Shown here: in pieces, positions 1 through 7,623 of the stretch | Layout: each line of letters begins with the position of its first letter | Numbering within the stretch: the first letter of the stretch is position 1 | NCBI GenBank assembly: GCA_012839295.1 | Contig: DUNO01000043.1 | Coordinates: 1 to 64,000, forward strand | Direction: 5' to 3' | DNA: 64,000 bases | Origin: Clostridiales bacterium | Lineage (GTDB): Bacteria; Bacillota; Clostridia; Lachnospirales; Lachnospiraceae | Position numbers and translations under genes: made by a program | The notes under the pieces: generated by a model | Database searches by the model: none | The model's input: the letters and a program-made list of their open reading frames with translations, nothing else | Told to the model about the DNA's origin: nothing

Positions 1-2
1 AG

Positions 3-665
3 GATTTTTTCCGTTATGGTATCCCTGTCATTCTTGGTGATGTACTATGGGGTATCAACCTTACGGTACAGGGCATGATCGTCGGCAGATTGGGGGCATC
101 CTCCATCGCTGCAGTCAGTATTGCCAACACCATCTTTTCCCTCGTAAGTGTAGGGGTATATGGCACTGCCCAGGCATCGTCAATTATCATCGGTAATGCA
201 GCCGGTGAGGGTGATGAAGAGAAGATTAAATTTATGTCAGGAAAGTTGCAAAAGGTCTTTCTGGGCGTTGGGATCTGTACTGGAATACTACTGTTTTCCA
301 TCAGGAATTTTATTTTATCCTTCTATTCCATCACGCCTGAAACAAGGCATATTGCTTCCGTGTTAATACTGATTTTATCAATCACTGTAATCGGAACCTC
401 TTATCAGATGTCTACCCTGACCGGTATTGTCCGGGCAGGTGGTGCTACCCATTTTGTTCTGGTCAATGATATCTTCTTTGTATGGGGAATTGTAATTCCC
501 TCCTCCTTGATCATGGCATTTGTGGTTGGGGCGCCGACCTGGATCATATTCCTATGCCTGAAATCAGACCAGGTTCTAAAATGCATCGTGGCTGTTATTA
601 AGGTTAACCGTTATGACTGGATCAAAAAGCTGACAAAGGAGTTCCAACCGGCAAAAAGTGCCTAA
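3..665 (+). CDS. MATE family multidrug/Na+ exporter, C-terminal part
   Basis: The reading frame is open from the left edge, so the gene starts outside the window; about 220 C-terminal residues are visible. They contain several hydrophobic segments, small-residue-rich helices (IVGRLGAS, IIIGNAAGEGDEEK) and a late RAGG(A/D)-type stretch, all typical of the second half of MATE exporters, which swap Na+ or H+ for organic cations across the membrane. The gene ends 13 bp before the convergent Crp/Fnr gene and I see no hairpin between them. No link to the sugar genes is evident, so it probably marks the edge of the locus. Family assignment is fairly safe; substrate is unknown. Confidence 0.8.
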   Translation, partial: DFFRYGIPVILGDVLWGINLTVQGMIVGRLGASSIAAVSIANTIFSLVSVGVYGTAQASSIIIGNAAGEGDEEKIKFMSGKLQKVFLGVGICTGILLFSIRNFILSFYSITPETRHIASVLILILSITVIGTSYQMSTLTGIVRAGGATHFVLVNDIFFVWGIVIPSSLIMAFVVGAPTWIIFLCLKSDQVLKCIVAVIKVNRYDWIKKLTKEFQPAKSA

Positions 666-678
666 ATAGCCTTGGGGA

Positions 679-1389
679 CTAGACATAGGAATCCGAGGAA
701 AGTAGCTTCAATCTGCCTATGTCCTTGATAACATAGCAATCCTCCCGTTTTTCTAAAATCCCCTCCTGTACATACTGCTGCAGGATACGGAGCAGATGAC
801 GGTAACTGGTTCCAAGAAGCTCCGCTGTTTCTGTGAGGTTTTCCCGGAAAACCCTGTTATAAGCGGAGCTTTTGTCCGTGTTTTTCTCTGAAAGATAATA
901 AATGTATTTTGCGAGCCTGTTCTGGAGCGTACACAGGATATTGGCAGAGCTTACCTCAGAGATTGTAACCAGTTTTTTTGCCAAGGAAAAGGACAGAAAA
1001 TTCAAGAATTTCACATCCTTTAATAATGCCCCCTTAACCCTCTCATCCTTTACCGGAATGGCGACGCAATAGCTTTCCTTAATAACCGTAATAGAGTTAG
1101 AAGGACTCGCTATCTGGTACAGCTCCAGGTCTCCCAATATCTCAAAGCCCTCAAAAAAACACAACAGAAGGGATTTCCCATTGCTCAGGTTATTACAAAC
1201 CTTTAGCTTCCCGGACAAAAAGAAGTAAATATAATCCAGCGTTTCTTTATCCTTATAAACCACATCATTCTTGCTGAATCGGACCAGCTTTAGGTATTTA
1301 TAAAAATAATCAAAGTCAGAAAAATAATCTGCAATCCTATAGGACTTAATATATTGGTCTAATTGGACTTGGTTCAGGTATACCTTCAT
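679..1389 (-). CDS. Crp/Fnr family transcriptional regulator (YeiL-like)
   Basis: This 236-residue protein has an N-terminal cyclic-nucleotide-binding-type beta barrel (about residues 25-125, with FLSGKLKV and FFEGFEILGDLE) and a C-terminal winged helix (about 150-220, NLTETAELLGTSYRHLLRILQ). The GDLE stretch resembles YeiL-type members. Start is supported by GGAGG seven bases before ATG. Residues for cAMP binding are not obvious and there is no N-terminal cysteine cluster for an Fnr-type iron-sulfur centre, so the signal is unknown. It is divergent from the dehydrogenase/aldo-keto reductase operon at 1697, whose promoter carries a palindrome where an activator of this family would bind. Regulation of that operon is inference. 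Confidence 0.85.
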   Translation of the reverse strand: MKVYLNQVQLDQYIKSYRIADYFSDFDYFYKYLKLVRFSKNDVVYKDKETLDYIYFFLSGKLKVCNNLSNGKSLLLCFFEGFEILGDLELYQIASPSNSITVIKESYCVAIPVKDERVKGALLKDVKFLNFLSFSLAKKLVTISEVSSANILCTLQNRLAKYIYYLSEKNTDKSSAYNRVFRENLTETAELLGTSYRHLLRILQQYVQEGILEKREDCYVIKDIGRLKLLSSDSYV

Positions 1390-1450
1390 GATAACACCTC
1401 CTTGGTAATATGAAATGCTAACCGCTCCCTTAATACTGTGATTCTGTTTT

Positions 1451-1608
1451 TATAGCTGGCTTTTATGATCCAGCTTTTTTATGATTTAGTTTTCATGATT
1501 CAGCTTCTATGGTTTAACTTCTATGATCCGGCTTCTATGGTTCGGCTTTTATGGTTCAGCTTCTGTGTTTCGGCTTCTATAGTTCGGTTTCTATGGTTCG
1601 GCTTTTTA
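1451..1608. repeat. Degenerate 14-bp tandem repeat
   Basis: About eleven head-to-tail copies of a 14-base unit close to TATGGTTCGGCTTC fill most of the gap between the Crp/Fnr gene and the dehydrogenase promoter. Later copies are better preserved than the early ones. There are no unique spacers, so this is not a CRISPR array. The unit is out of step with the DNA helical turn and has no coding frame. It lies directly upstream of the promoter at 1665. Confidence 0.85.
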
Positions 1609-1628
1609 TAAATATTCTCCATCCATTG

Positions 1629-1670
1629 TGACAAATGTCATACCCACTGCAGTAACGGAATTGCTATAAT
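1629..1670 (+). promoter_or_regulatory. Candidate Crp/Fnr-activated promoter for the 1697 operon
   Basis: A perfect -10 hexamer TATAAT at 1665-1670 has no recognisable -35 box at normal spacing. Instead a 12-bp near-palindrome TGACAAATGTCA (1629-1640) is centred about 42 bp upstream of the predicted start near 1677, the usual place for a class II Crp/Fnr activator. The palindrome and -10 are seen directly; the activator identity is inferred from the neighbouring divergent gene. Confidence 0.55.
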
Positions 1671-1696
1671 AATAAAAAAAACAAGGAGTGTGAGTT

Positions 1697-2689
1697 ATGG
1701 GTTCAACATTTAAATGGGGTATTATCGGTCCTGGAATCATAGCCAATACTTTTGCCACAAGTATCGGATTTATTCCGGAGGCCAGCATCACGGCAGTCGG
1801 TGGCAGAAACATGGGAAAGGTGAACGAATTTGCAGACAAGTTCAATATTGCAAACCGTTACAATTCTTATGAGGAGGTAATCGCAGATAAAGAGGTTAAC
1901 GCTGTCTATATCGCTTTACCAAATACTCTTCATTATGAGTACATTAAAAAAGCAATTGACGGAGGAAAAGCCGTTCTTTGCGAAAAGCCGCTTGTATTAA
2001 ATTCCGTTGAATCAGAGAAAATCATCGCATATGCGCGGGAGAAAAAAGTATTTTTAATGGAAGCTGTCTGGACAAGATTCCTGCCGATCCACAAGGTAGT
2101 AAAGGAATGGATCAACAGCGGTGAAATCGGTGATGTCAGGATGATCCGCGCCGATTTTGCATTCAACGTTCCATGGCCCGCCGGTGACCGCCATATTAAT
2201 AAGGAATTAGGCGGCGGTGCTATCATGGATGTCGGGGTTTATCTTATTTCCTATGCGCACCAGATTTTAGGGGAGCACCCGGAAAAGGTTGTAAGTGTTC
2301 CTTATATTGATGAGACCGGCGTAGACGTTAAAAACAGCTTTATCATGTCATACAAGAACGGCACTTTAGTTTCCTGCAATTCCTCCGTAATCACGGATAT
2401 GCCACAGGACTGCTATATTTTCGGTTCCAAGGGCCATATCGTAGTAAAGGATTTCTGGCGCTCCACCTATGCCTACATTGAGGAACGGGGCGAGAAGGTG
2501 AAGGAAGCAACAATGCCGTTCACCGGTAACGGGTATGAGGAGGAAGCAATCGAGGTTATGAATTGCGTCAATGCAGGAAAGACGGAAAGCGATATTCTGC
2601 CCCTGGATGATTCCCTTGCATATGCCAGGATAATAACAAATATGAGAAAGGAATGGAATCTGCTATTCCCTGGAGAGGAGCTAAGTTGA
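1697..2689 (+). CDS. Gfo/Idh/MocA family NAD(P)-dependent sugar dehydrogenase
   Basis: This 330-residue protein has the family layout: an N-terminal Rossmann fold (GIIGPGII at 8-15), the EKP motif with the expected catalytic lysine (K97), and a C-terminal alpha/beta domain. In the second active-site motif (GGGAIMDVGVYLIS) the usual histidine is tyrosine, as in glucose-fructose oxidoreductase and dihydrodiol dehydrogenase types. It would oxidise a hydroxyl of a sugar or glycoside. Start is supported by AAGGAG before ATG. It is the first gene of an operon with the aldo/keto reductase at 2779; its stop codon lies inside a repeated leader element. It is rather distant from the DgpA-like members further along. 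Substrate is unknown. Confidence 0.85.
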   Translation: MGSTFKWGIIGPGIIANTFATSIGFIPEASITAVGGRNMGKVNEFADKFNIANRYNSYEEVIADKEVNAVYIALPNTLHYEYIKKAIDGGKAVLCEKPLVLNSVESEKIIAYAREKKVFLMEAVWTRFLPIHKVVKEWINSGEIGDVRMIRADFAFNVPWPAGDRHINKELGGGAIMDVGVYLISYAHQILGEHPEKVVSVPYIDETGVDVKNSFIMSYKNGTLVSCNSSVITDMPQDCYIFGSKGHIVVKDFWRSTYAYIEERGEKVKEATMPFTGNGYEEEAIEVMNCVNAGKTESDILPLDDSLAYARIITNMRKEWNLLFPGEELS

Positions 2690-2771
2690 AAAAAGAACAT
2701 TTTCAACTTTCATATTCAGGCCTATTCAATTTTTGAATAGGTCATCAAAAAAATTGAAAGGCACTGGTGTA
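2686..2771 (+). repeat. Leader-type repeat element R1, copy 1
   Basis: This is the first of three related 80-90-bp elements (others at 5246 and 9889). In transcript orientation it has a small hairpin (TTGAAAA...TTTTCAA), a strong hairpin (CCTATTCA...TGAATAGG), then conserved GTCATC and GAAAGGCAC-GGTGTA blocks. It begins on the upstream stop codon and ends seven bases before the ATG at 2779, where its GGTG serves as the likely ribosome binding site. Confidence 0.75.
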
Positions 2772-2778
2772 TTAAAAT

Positions 2779-3807
2779 ATGAAAAGACTTGATTTTTTAA
2801 ACCGTGAGGTTAGTAACGTCCTTTTAGGCACAATGCCATTGTTTTCCGGCGACTTAAAGGAGCATTTCGAGCATTTGGATATGGCTAAGGAACTAGGTGT
2901 AAACTTCCTGGATACGGCAATTGGCTACGGCGGCGCAGAGGTATCCATCGGAAAATGGATGACTGCCCGCAATAACCGTAAGGATATCGTAGTTATGACC
3001 AAGGGCTGCCACCCCAGTCCGGAAGGTAAAAGGGTGAATGCCGAGGCTCTTGCAGAGGATCTTTACAAATCCCTGGACCGCCTTGAGACAGATTATATTG
3101 ATATCTATCTCCTTCACAGGGATGACCTTGAATTACCCGTAGGGCCAATTGTGGAGGCCTTGAACGAGCATTTCGCTGCGGGAAGAATAAAAGCCTTCGG
3201 CGGCTCCAACTGGACACATCAAAGAATCCAGGAGGCAAACGATTATGCAAAGGCACATGGGCTGGAGCCTTTCAGAGCCAGCAGCCCAAGCTACAGCTTA
3301 GCTGAGGAGGCTGCAGAGGCATGGGCTCCCGGCACGGTTACCATCAGCGGTCCGAATGCCGAAGAAGCCAGAAGCTGGTACGGAGCTAACCAAATGCCTG
3401 TTTTTGCTTACTCCAGCTTAGCCAGGGGATTTTTCTCCGGCATGGTGACACGGGAGCGCTGGGAGCGTGAAAAGGATCATATTATGAATCCTGGTATTTT
3501 ATTCTCAGGCAATGCTACGAAGGATCAGCTGACGGGCCGGGGTGAAACCATTGACCCGATTTGCGCCACGGCTTATTGTGTTGAAACCAACTTCAAACGT
3601 CTGGACCGGGTTAAAATCCTGGCTGAGGAGAAGGGCTGCACCATTGCCCAGATTGCGCTGGCCTTCATCACTAACAGCAAGATGAACGTATTCCCGATCT
3701 CAGGTGTTGCCAACCGCACAGAGCTTCAATCAACCCTTGATGCAACCAAGATTGTGCTGACGGAGAAGGAACATGACTGGCTTGATTTAAAATCTGATCA
3801 TAGGTAA
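2779..3807 (+). CDS. Aldo/keto reductase
   Basis: A 342-residue aldo/keto reductase barrel with the complete catalytic tetrad visible: D45, Y50 (LDTAIGYGG), K75 (MTKG) and H113 (LLHRDD). C-terminal residues (IAQIALAFI, FPISGVANR) form the usual NADP(H)-binding segment. The family interconverts carbonyls and alcohols in the cytosol. After a dehydrogenase in the same operon it could reduce a keto-sugar or keto-aglycone, or reoxidise cofactor; that is inference. The start lies just after element R1, and no GGAGG is present, so translation probably depends on the GGTG of that element. A good terminator follows at 3994. Confidence 0.85.
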   Translation: MKRLDFLNREVSNVLLGTMPLFSGDLKEHFEHLDMAKELGVNFLDTAIGYGGAEVSIGKWMTARNNRKDIVVMTKGCHPSPEGKRVNAEALAEDLYKSLDRLETDYIDIYLLHRDDLELPVGPIVEALNEHFAAGRIKAFGGSNWTHQRIQEANDYAKAHGLEPFRASSPSYSLAEEAAEAWAPGTVTISGPNAEEARSWYGANQMPVFAYSSLARGFFSGMVTRERWEREKDHIMNPGILFSGNATKDQLTGRGETIDPICATAYCVETNFKRLDRVKILAEEKGCTIAQIALAFITNSKMNVFPISGVANRTELQSTLDATKIVLTEKEHDWLDLKSDHR

Positions 3808-3824
3808 GACAGGGCTTAATATAA

Positions 3825-3890
3825 GGCCACAGTACCAGGAGACAATTCCGGGTTACGGTATCGGCATATAATACTAGGCTACAGTATCAG
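3825..3890. repeat. Decayed direct repeats in a gene-free stretch
   Basis: Between the aldo/keto reductase and its terminator there is no plausible gene. Three imperfect copies of a 14-15-base motif like GGCTACAGTATCAG lie 25-27 bases apart (3825, 3850, 3877). They look like a worn tandem duplication; no function is evident. Confidence 0.4.
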
Positions 3891-3993
3891 TATTTTAAAA
3901 AAATAATGATATCAGGGCACAATGTTTAAGTCTGCTTCCTATTACGATATGATCCTGTTACATATAATTCAGATTCATCTAAGGATTACATAT

Positions 3994-4040
3994 AGGCTTA
4001 TTTTGGTGTATCAAAATGATATGCCAGAATAAGCCTTTTT
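3994..4040 (+). terminator. Rho-independent terminator
   Basis: A 13-bp stem (AGGCTTATTTTGG with CCAGAATAAGCCT, one G-U) closes a 17-base loop and is followed by TTTT on the plus strand. It lies between the plus-strand operon 1697-3807 and the minus-strand LacI gene and can serve both. Confidence 0.85.
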
Positions 4041-4108
4041 ACATAACAGTACACAACAACACTCAGACCCAGGCCGGCTGCAGCTCAGGCTTTCCTTCCA
4101 GCACCTGA

Positions 4109-5104
4109 TCACCCTACATCATCCGTGGATTTTCTAAGGATGATCTTGCCCTCAACCTTAACATCCTCTGCAGGCTCTCCCTGGATTTCCGATAAAATCC
4201 TCCGTACGGCCAACACTCCCATCTCATCAAAGGGCTGTGCCACCGTAGAAATGGTTGGATCAAATTGAGCCGTAATCCCCAGGTTATCAAAGCCTGCCAC
4301 GTATACATCCTCCGGCACACGGATCCCTTTTTCCTTAAAAGCAGAGATACAGCCAATGGCTATTTTATCGTTGAAGCAGAACACTGCCTCCGGCATCTCC
4401 GGCAGGCTCATATAGTAGTCCACTGCCTCTCTTCCTGTGGAGTATCCCACATCCCCTATATACTTGAAAGCATCCGGCATGTCGATCCCGGCTTCCGCCA
4501 AGGCCTTCCGTACCCCTTTTTCACGTTCGAGGGAGAATTTAGGCTCTACCTTGCCGCCCAGCTGTATTCCAACAATTCCAATCCGCTTCTTTCCTTTTTC
4601 AATCAAATGCTTTGTCATGCTATATGCAACAGCAGCATTATCAATCATAATCGATTTCTCATCACTGTCTTCAAAGGACATGACACCTCCGCACAGCACT
4701 ACCGGATATCGTTCTATAATATCATACAGGACCTTCCGGTCCAGCATAACATCCTGAAGTATAACCCCGTCCACCAGGCCTTGGTAAACCGGGCTTAAAG
4801 GCTTTGAGTTTTTGATATAGGACGGCGAGAAGTAGAACAATATTGTATAGCCCGCTTTATCCGCTTCCGCAGTTACCGCATTCATAAATTCTGGAATCAG
4901 GACCGAAAATACCACCAGAATCGATTTTGTTTCTGATTTGCGCAGCATCCTCCCTGCAATATTCGGCTCGTACTTCAGCCGCTTGATTGCATCCAGAACC
5001 AGTTCGCGCCGCTTTTCACTAACCGCATCCGCATTGTTTAAAACACGGGAAACCGTTGCTTTTGACACACCCGCACATTTCGCTACATCATCTATTGTTG
5101 CCAT
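4109..5104 (-). CDS. LacI family transcriptional regulator
   Basis: A 331-residue LacI/GalR regulator with an N-terminal helix-turn-helix and hinge helix (TIDDVAKCAGVSKATVSRVL, residues 3-22) and a periplasmic-binding-like sensor domain (about 60-325). Start is supported by AAGGAG ten bases upstream. It lies downstream of the nine-gene operon ending at 5327 and reads the same way, but a hairpin and its own promoter separate them. The LacI-type operators at 15692, 15773 and 15836 around the promoter of that operon are good candidate targets, though CcpA would recognise the same pattern. The effector is unknown. Confidence 0.9.
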   Translation of the reverse strand: MATIDDVAKCAGVSKATVSRVLNNADAVSEKRRELVLDAIKRLKYEPNIAGRMLRKSETKSILVVFSVLIPEFMNAVTAEADKAGYTILFYFSPSYIKNSKPLSPVYQGLVDGVILQDVMLDRKVLYDIIERYPVVLCGGVMSFEDSDEKSIMIDNAAVAYSMTKHLIEKGKKRIGIVGIQLGGKVEPKFSLEREKGVRKALAEAGIDMPDAFKYIGDVGYSTGREAVDYYMSLPEMPEAVFCFNDKIAIGCISAFKEKGIRVPEDVYVAGFDNLGITAQFDPTISTVAQPFDEMGVLAVRRILSEIQGEPAEDVKVEGKIILRKSTDDVG

Positions 5105-5142
5105 TCCAGCCTACTCCTTATTATCAAAAATGTATTGCCATT

Positions 5143-5171
5143 ATCTTAACACATTCCTGTCCCAATGTTAA
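5143..5171 (-). promoter_or_regulatory. Candidate promoter of the LacI gene
   Basis: Read on the minus strand, TTAACA (5166-5171) and TAAGAT (5143-5148) are 17 bp apart, a good sigma-A match. The two boxes are parts of an inverted repeat, TCTTAACA...TGTTAAGA (5144-5173), so the repeat may be an operator or only a consequence of the boxes. Confidence 0.5.
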
Positions 5172-5190
5172 GAAAAACATTACAAATTGT

Positions 5191-5222
5191 ATGGGACTGC
5201 CCTGTGATGTCGGCAGTCCCAT
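5191..5222 (-). terminator. Strong intergenic hairpin
   Basis: An 11-bp perfect stem (ATGGGACTGCC with GGCAGTCCCAT) closes a 10-base loop. It sits after the last gene of the operon ending at 5327 and before the LacI promoter. The U-rich stretch that follows on the minus strand is interrupted, so it is a likely but not perfect terminator. Confidence 0.55.
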
Positions 5223-5245
5223 ACCTTTAATTTTATTCCCTATTT

Positions 5246-5330
5246 TACACCCATGCCTTTTAATTTTTTAATGACCTATTTAAAAAAATCGGATCGGCCT
5301 GAATAGAAAGGTTGAAAATATTTTTTTTAA
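5246..5330 (-). repeat. Leader-type repeat element R1, copy 2
   Basis: This is the most diverged copy of R1. Its central hairpin is partly broken, but the ATTTTCAACC, CAGGCC, AATAGGTCATTA and AAAAGGCATGGGTGTA blocks are kept. As in copy 1 its 5' end overlaps the stop codon of the gene upstream (the dehydrogenase at 5327). No start codon of a recognisable gene follows directly, so it may be a relic or act on the mRNA 3' end. Confidence 0.65.
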
Positions 5331-6493
5331 TCTACGTCCTCAAGCTTAACCCAAGCTCCGTCCCTGTTACTGCTTTCCACAGCTGCATGGACAAATCTGA
5401 CACCTGTAATACCATCATCAACAGAGGGGAAATCATAATCATATTTTGTCAGTGGCTCTCCGTTGATTTTCTTGAGTATCACATTAATAAATACCCTGTA
5501 GATATTAGCAAATGCCTCATACAATCCCTCCGGATGTCCTGATGGGATTCTTGATACAGAAGCCGTTCTTTCTGTCACATATGCCATTCCCCTATTGTAA
5601 ACTTTAGTTGGTTGCCCCTTTAAGGTTACATAGAGAATATTCGGATTTTCCTGAACCCACTCAATGGCACCCTTGGTTCCAAAGATGCGTACCACCAATC
5701 CGTTCATATGGCCGACACATACCTGGGATGAGCAAAATACACCATGTGCCCCATTATTAAATTCAACAAGAATATTAGCATTCAGATCAAGAGGCTGGCC
5801 AAAATGATCGAGTACAGCTGCCACTCTCTTTACCTTAAGTCCGGTAATATAGGATACCGTATGTTCAATATGTGTTCCAATATCACCGACGCAGTTGGAG
5901 ATGCCCGCAACCTTAGGATCCTTCCTCCATACCGAGAGTTTGTTCATGGTCTGGTCGCCTGCGCCGATATCGTCAATCAGCCATTCCTGAAGATATTCCG
6001 CATTAACATTAATTACCTCACCAATGGTTCCGTTTTCTACAAGTTCTCTTGCTTCTTTTACCATAGCATTGCCGGAATAGCTATAATTAACTGCGAAAAA
6101 TAATCCCCGTTCCTCCGCAATTTTCTTTAATTCCTCCGCCTGGTTCACTTCAAAGCACAAGGGCTTCTCACATAGTACATGGATGCCGCATTCCAGGAAC
6201 TTCTTAGCAACTTCATAGTGTAGAAAATTCGGGGTAGCAATGGTTACAAAATCAATTTTATCCGCTCTTTTGCTTTCCTTTTCCGCCATTTCCTTATAGT
6301 CCGCATAAATACGGTCATTTTCCAGCTGATAAAACTCCCCGCATTCCTTATTTGCAGCAGGATCCGGATTAAAACAGCCAGCCGCCAGGAATGCCGTTCC
6401 TTCAAAATGAATTGCCACTCTGTGAACTCCGCCAATAAAGGCGTTTCTGTCTCCTCCTACCATTCCATAAAGCAATGTTTTTCTGCTCATCAT
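5327..6493 (-). CDS. Gfo/Idh/MocA family dehydrogenase, last gene of the ribose-type operon
   Basis: About 388 residues. The Rossmann glycine motif is divergent (GMVGGDRNAFIGG), followed by EKPL with the catalytic lysine and a classic second motif, GDIGTHIEH, with histidine retained. Members with this start are often annotated as oxidoreductases of polyol or inositol-like substrates. Start: GGAGG precedes two adjacent ATG codons (6493 and 6490); a longer frame to 6511 has no ribosome site. It is the ninth and last gene of the operon read from 15656 and follows an isomerase-like barrel at 6588, a pairing seen repeatedly here. Likely role: NAD-linked oxidation of an imported glycoside or polyol; substrate unknown. 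Confidence 0.85.
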   Translation of the reverse strand: MMSRKTLLYGMVGGDRNAFIGGVHRVAIHFEGTAFLAAGCFNPDPAANKECGEFYQLENDRIYADYKEMAEKESKRADKIDFVTIATPNFLHYEVAKKFLECGIHVLCEKPLCFEVNQAEELKKIAEERGLFFAVNYSYSGNAMVKEARELVENGTIGEVINVNAEYLQEWLIDDIGAGDQTMNKLSVWRKDPKVAGISNCVGDIGTHIEHTVSYITGLKVKRVAAVLDHFGQPLDLNANILVEFNNGAHGVFCSSQVCVGHMNGLVVRIFGTKGAIEWVQENPNILYVTLKGQPTKVYNRGMAYVTERTASVSRIPSGHPEGLYEAFANIYRVFINVILKKINGEPLTKYDYDFPSVDDGITGVRFVHAAVESSNRDGAWVKLEDVD

Positions 6494-6587
6494 ATTTCCT
6501 CCTTCTTTCACACATTATAGGATTTGCCCGGCAAAAATCTTTCTATAACTAGCGCGATGACATCTCCCAGGCAAACCCTGCCATCAA

Positions 6588-7577
6588 TTAATTTGCGATG
6601 GCATCATCAAATCTAATATCGGATTTTGCAAAATCCACCTTTCTTACAAAGGCAGCCGCCTCCGTTGCACCATAGATACGCTCCATACCGCTGTCCTCCC
6701 ATTCCACGGAAAGAGGCCCGTCATAGCCGTAGGCATTCAGAACACGGATGATTTCTTCAAAGTTAACATCCCCGTGTCCTAAGGAACGGAAGTTCCAGCC
6801 CCTCCTTAAATCACCAAAATCAATGTGGGAGCCTAAAAGTCCTGATCGTCCGTCCAGCGTTACAGCCGCATCCTTCATATGTACATGGTATACCTTATTG
6901 ATGAAATCCTTCAGGAACAAATGAGGCGTTATTCCCTGCCAGATCAAATGGCTGGGGTCAAAGTTCAAGCCGAATTCCGGTCTGTGTTCAAACTTTTTCA
7001 ACAGCTTTTCTGTAGAATAATAGTCAAAGGCGATTTCTCCGGGATGTACCTCCAATGCGAATACTGCACCATTTTCCTTAATGACATCCAGGATAGGCTC
7101 CCATAGCTTAACTATGGTATTAAAACCATCCTCAACCATCTCCTCCGTGGTCTGGGGGAAGGAATACAGATACTTCCAGATAGGAGATCCAACAAAGCCT
7201 GTAATGATTTTAACCCCCAGCTTATTTGCTGCAATTGCTGAGTATTTCATCGTTTCAACAGCCCATGCACGGATTTCCTCCGGCTTGTCTGCCAGCTCTG
7301 CCGGAGCAAAATTATTCAGGCGGGGGTCATTATAATCCCCAACGCACTGTCCGATGATATGGGTTGCGATTGCCTTGCACTGAAGCCCGTACTTTTCCAG
7401 GGTCTCCTTGATGTAGGTTACATAGGCTGGATCCGTCGCCGCCCTTTTTACATCCAGATGCTTGCCCCAGCATGCGATCTCAAGACCGTCATAGCCCATC
7501 TCTTTTGCTTTTTTACACATGTCATCAAATTCCAGGTCTGTCCACTGACAAGTTACTAAGGTTACTAATCTGCTCAT
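6588..7577 (-). CDS. Sugar phosphate isomerase/epimerase family TIM barrel
   Basis: A 329-residue xylose-isomerase-like barrel with a complete divalent-metal site: E176 (LEVHPGE), D207 (FDPSHL), H231/H233 (HVHMKD) and E292 (SVEWED). E176-x-H178 is the arrangement also seen in the C-glycoside deglycosidase alpha subunit and in 3-keto-glycoside-processing relatives such as YcjR. It is clearly larger than the short Hyi-type members in this window. Start has GGAGG upstream. It lies between an ABC permease and a dehydrogenase in the same operon, so epimerisation or eliminative cleavage of a 3-keto sugar is the favoured role, by inference. Confidence 0.85.
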   Translation of the reverse strand: MSRLVTLVTCQWTDLEFDDMCKKAKEMGYDGLEIACWGKHLDVKRAATDPAYVTYIKETLEKYGLQCKAIATHIIGQCVGDYNDPRLNNFAPAELADKPEEIRAWAVETMKYSAIAANKLGVKIITGFVGSPIWKYLYSFPQTTEEMVEDGFNTIVKLWEPILDVIKENGAVFALEVHPGEIAFDYYSTEKLLKKFEHRPEFGLNFDPSHLIWQGITPHLFLKDFINKVYHVHMKDAAVTLDGRSGLLGSHIDFGDLRRGWNFRSLGHGDVNFEEIIRVLNAYGYDGPLSVEWEDSGMERIYGATEAAAFVRKVDFAKSDIRFDDAIAN

Positions 7578-7623
7578 CTTTTATACCTCCATAATTTTAT
7601 TTTAAAACTTCAGCTCCAAGCCT

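Noticed and set aside
1451-1608. Possible CRISPR array
   Set aside because: The 14-base units are directly adjacent with no unique spacers, and no cas gene is present.
4265-4798. 177-codon plus-strand ORF
   Set aside because: It is the antisense shadow of the LacI regulator gene.
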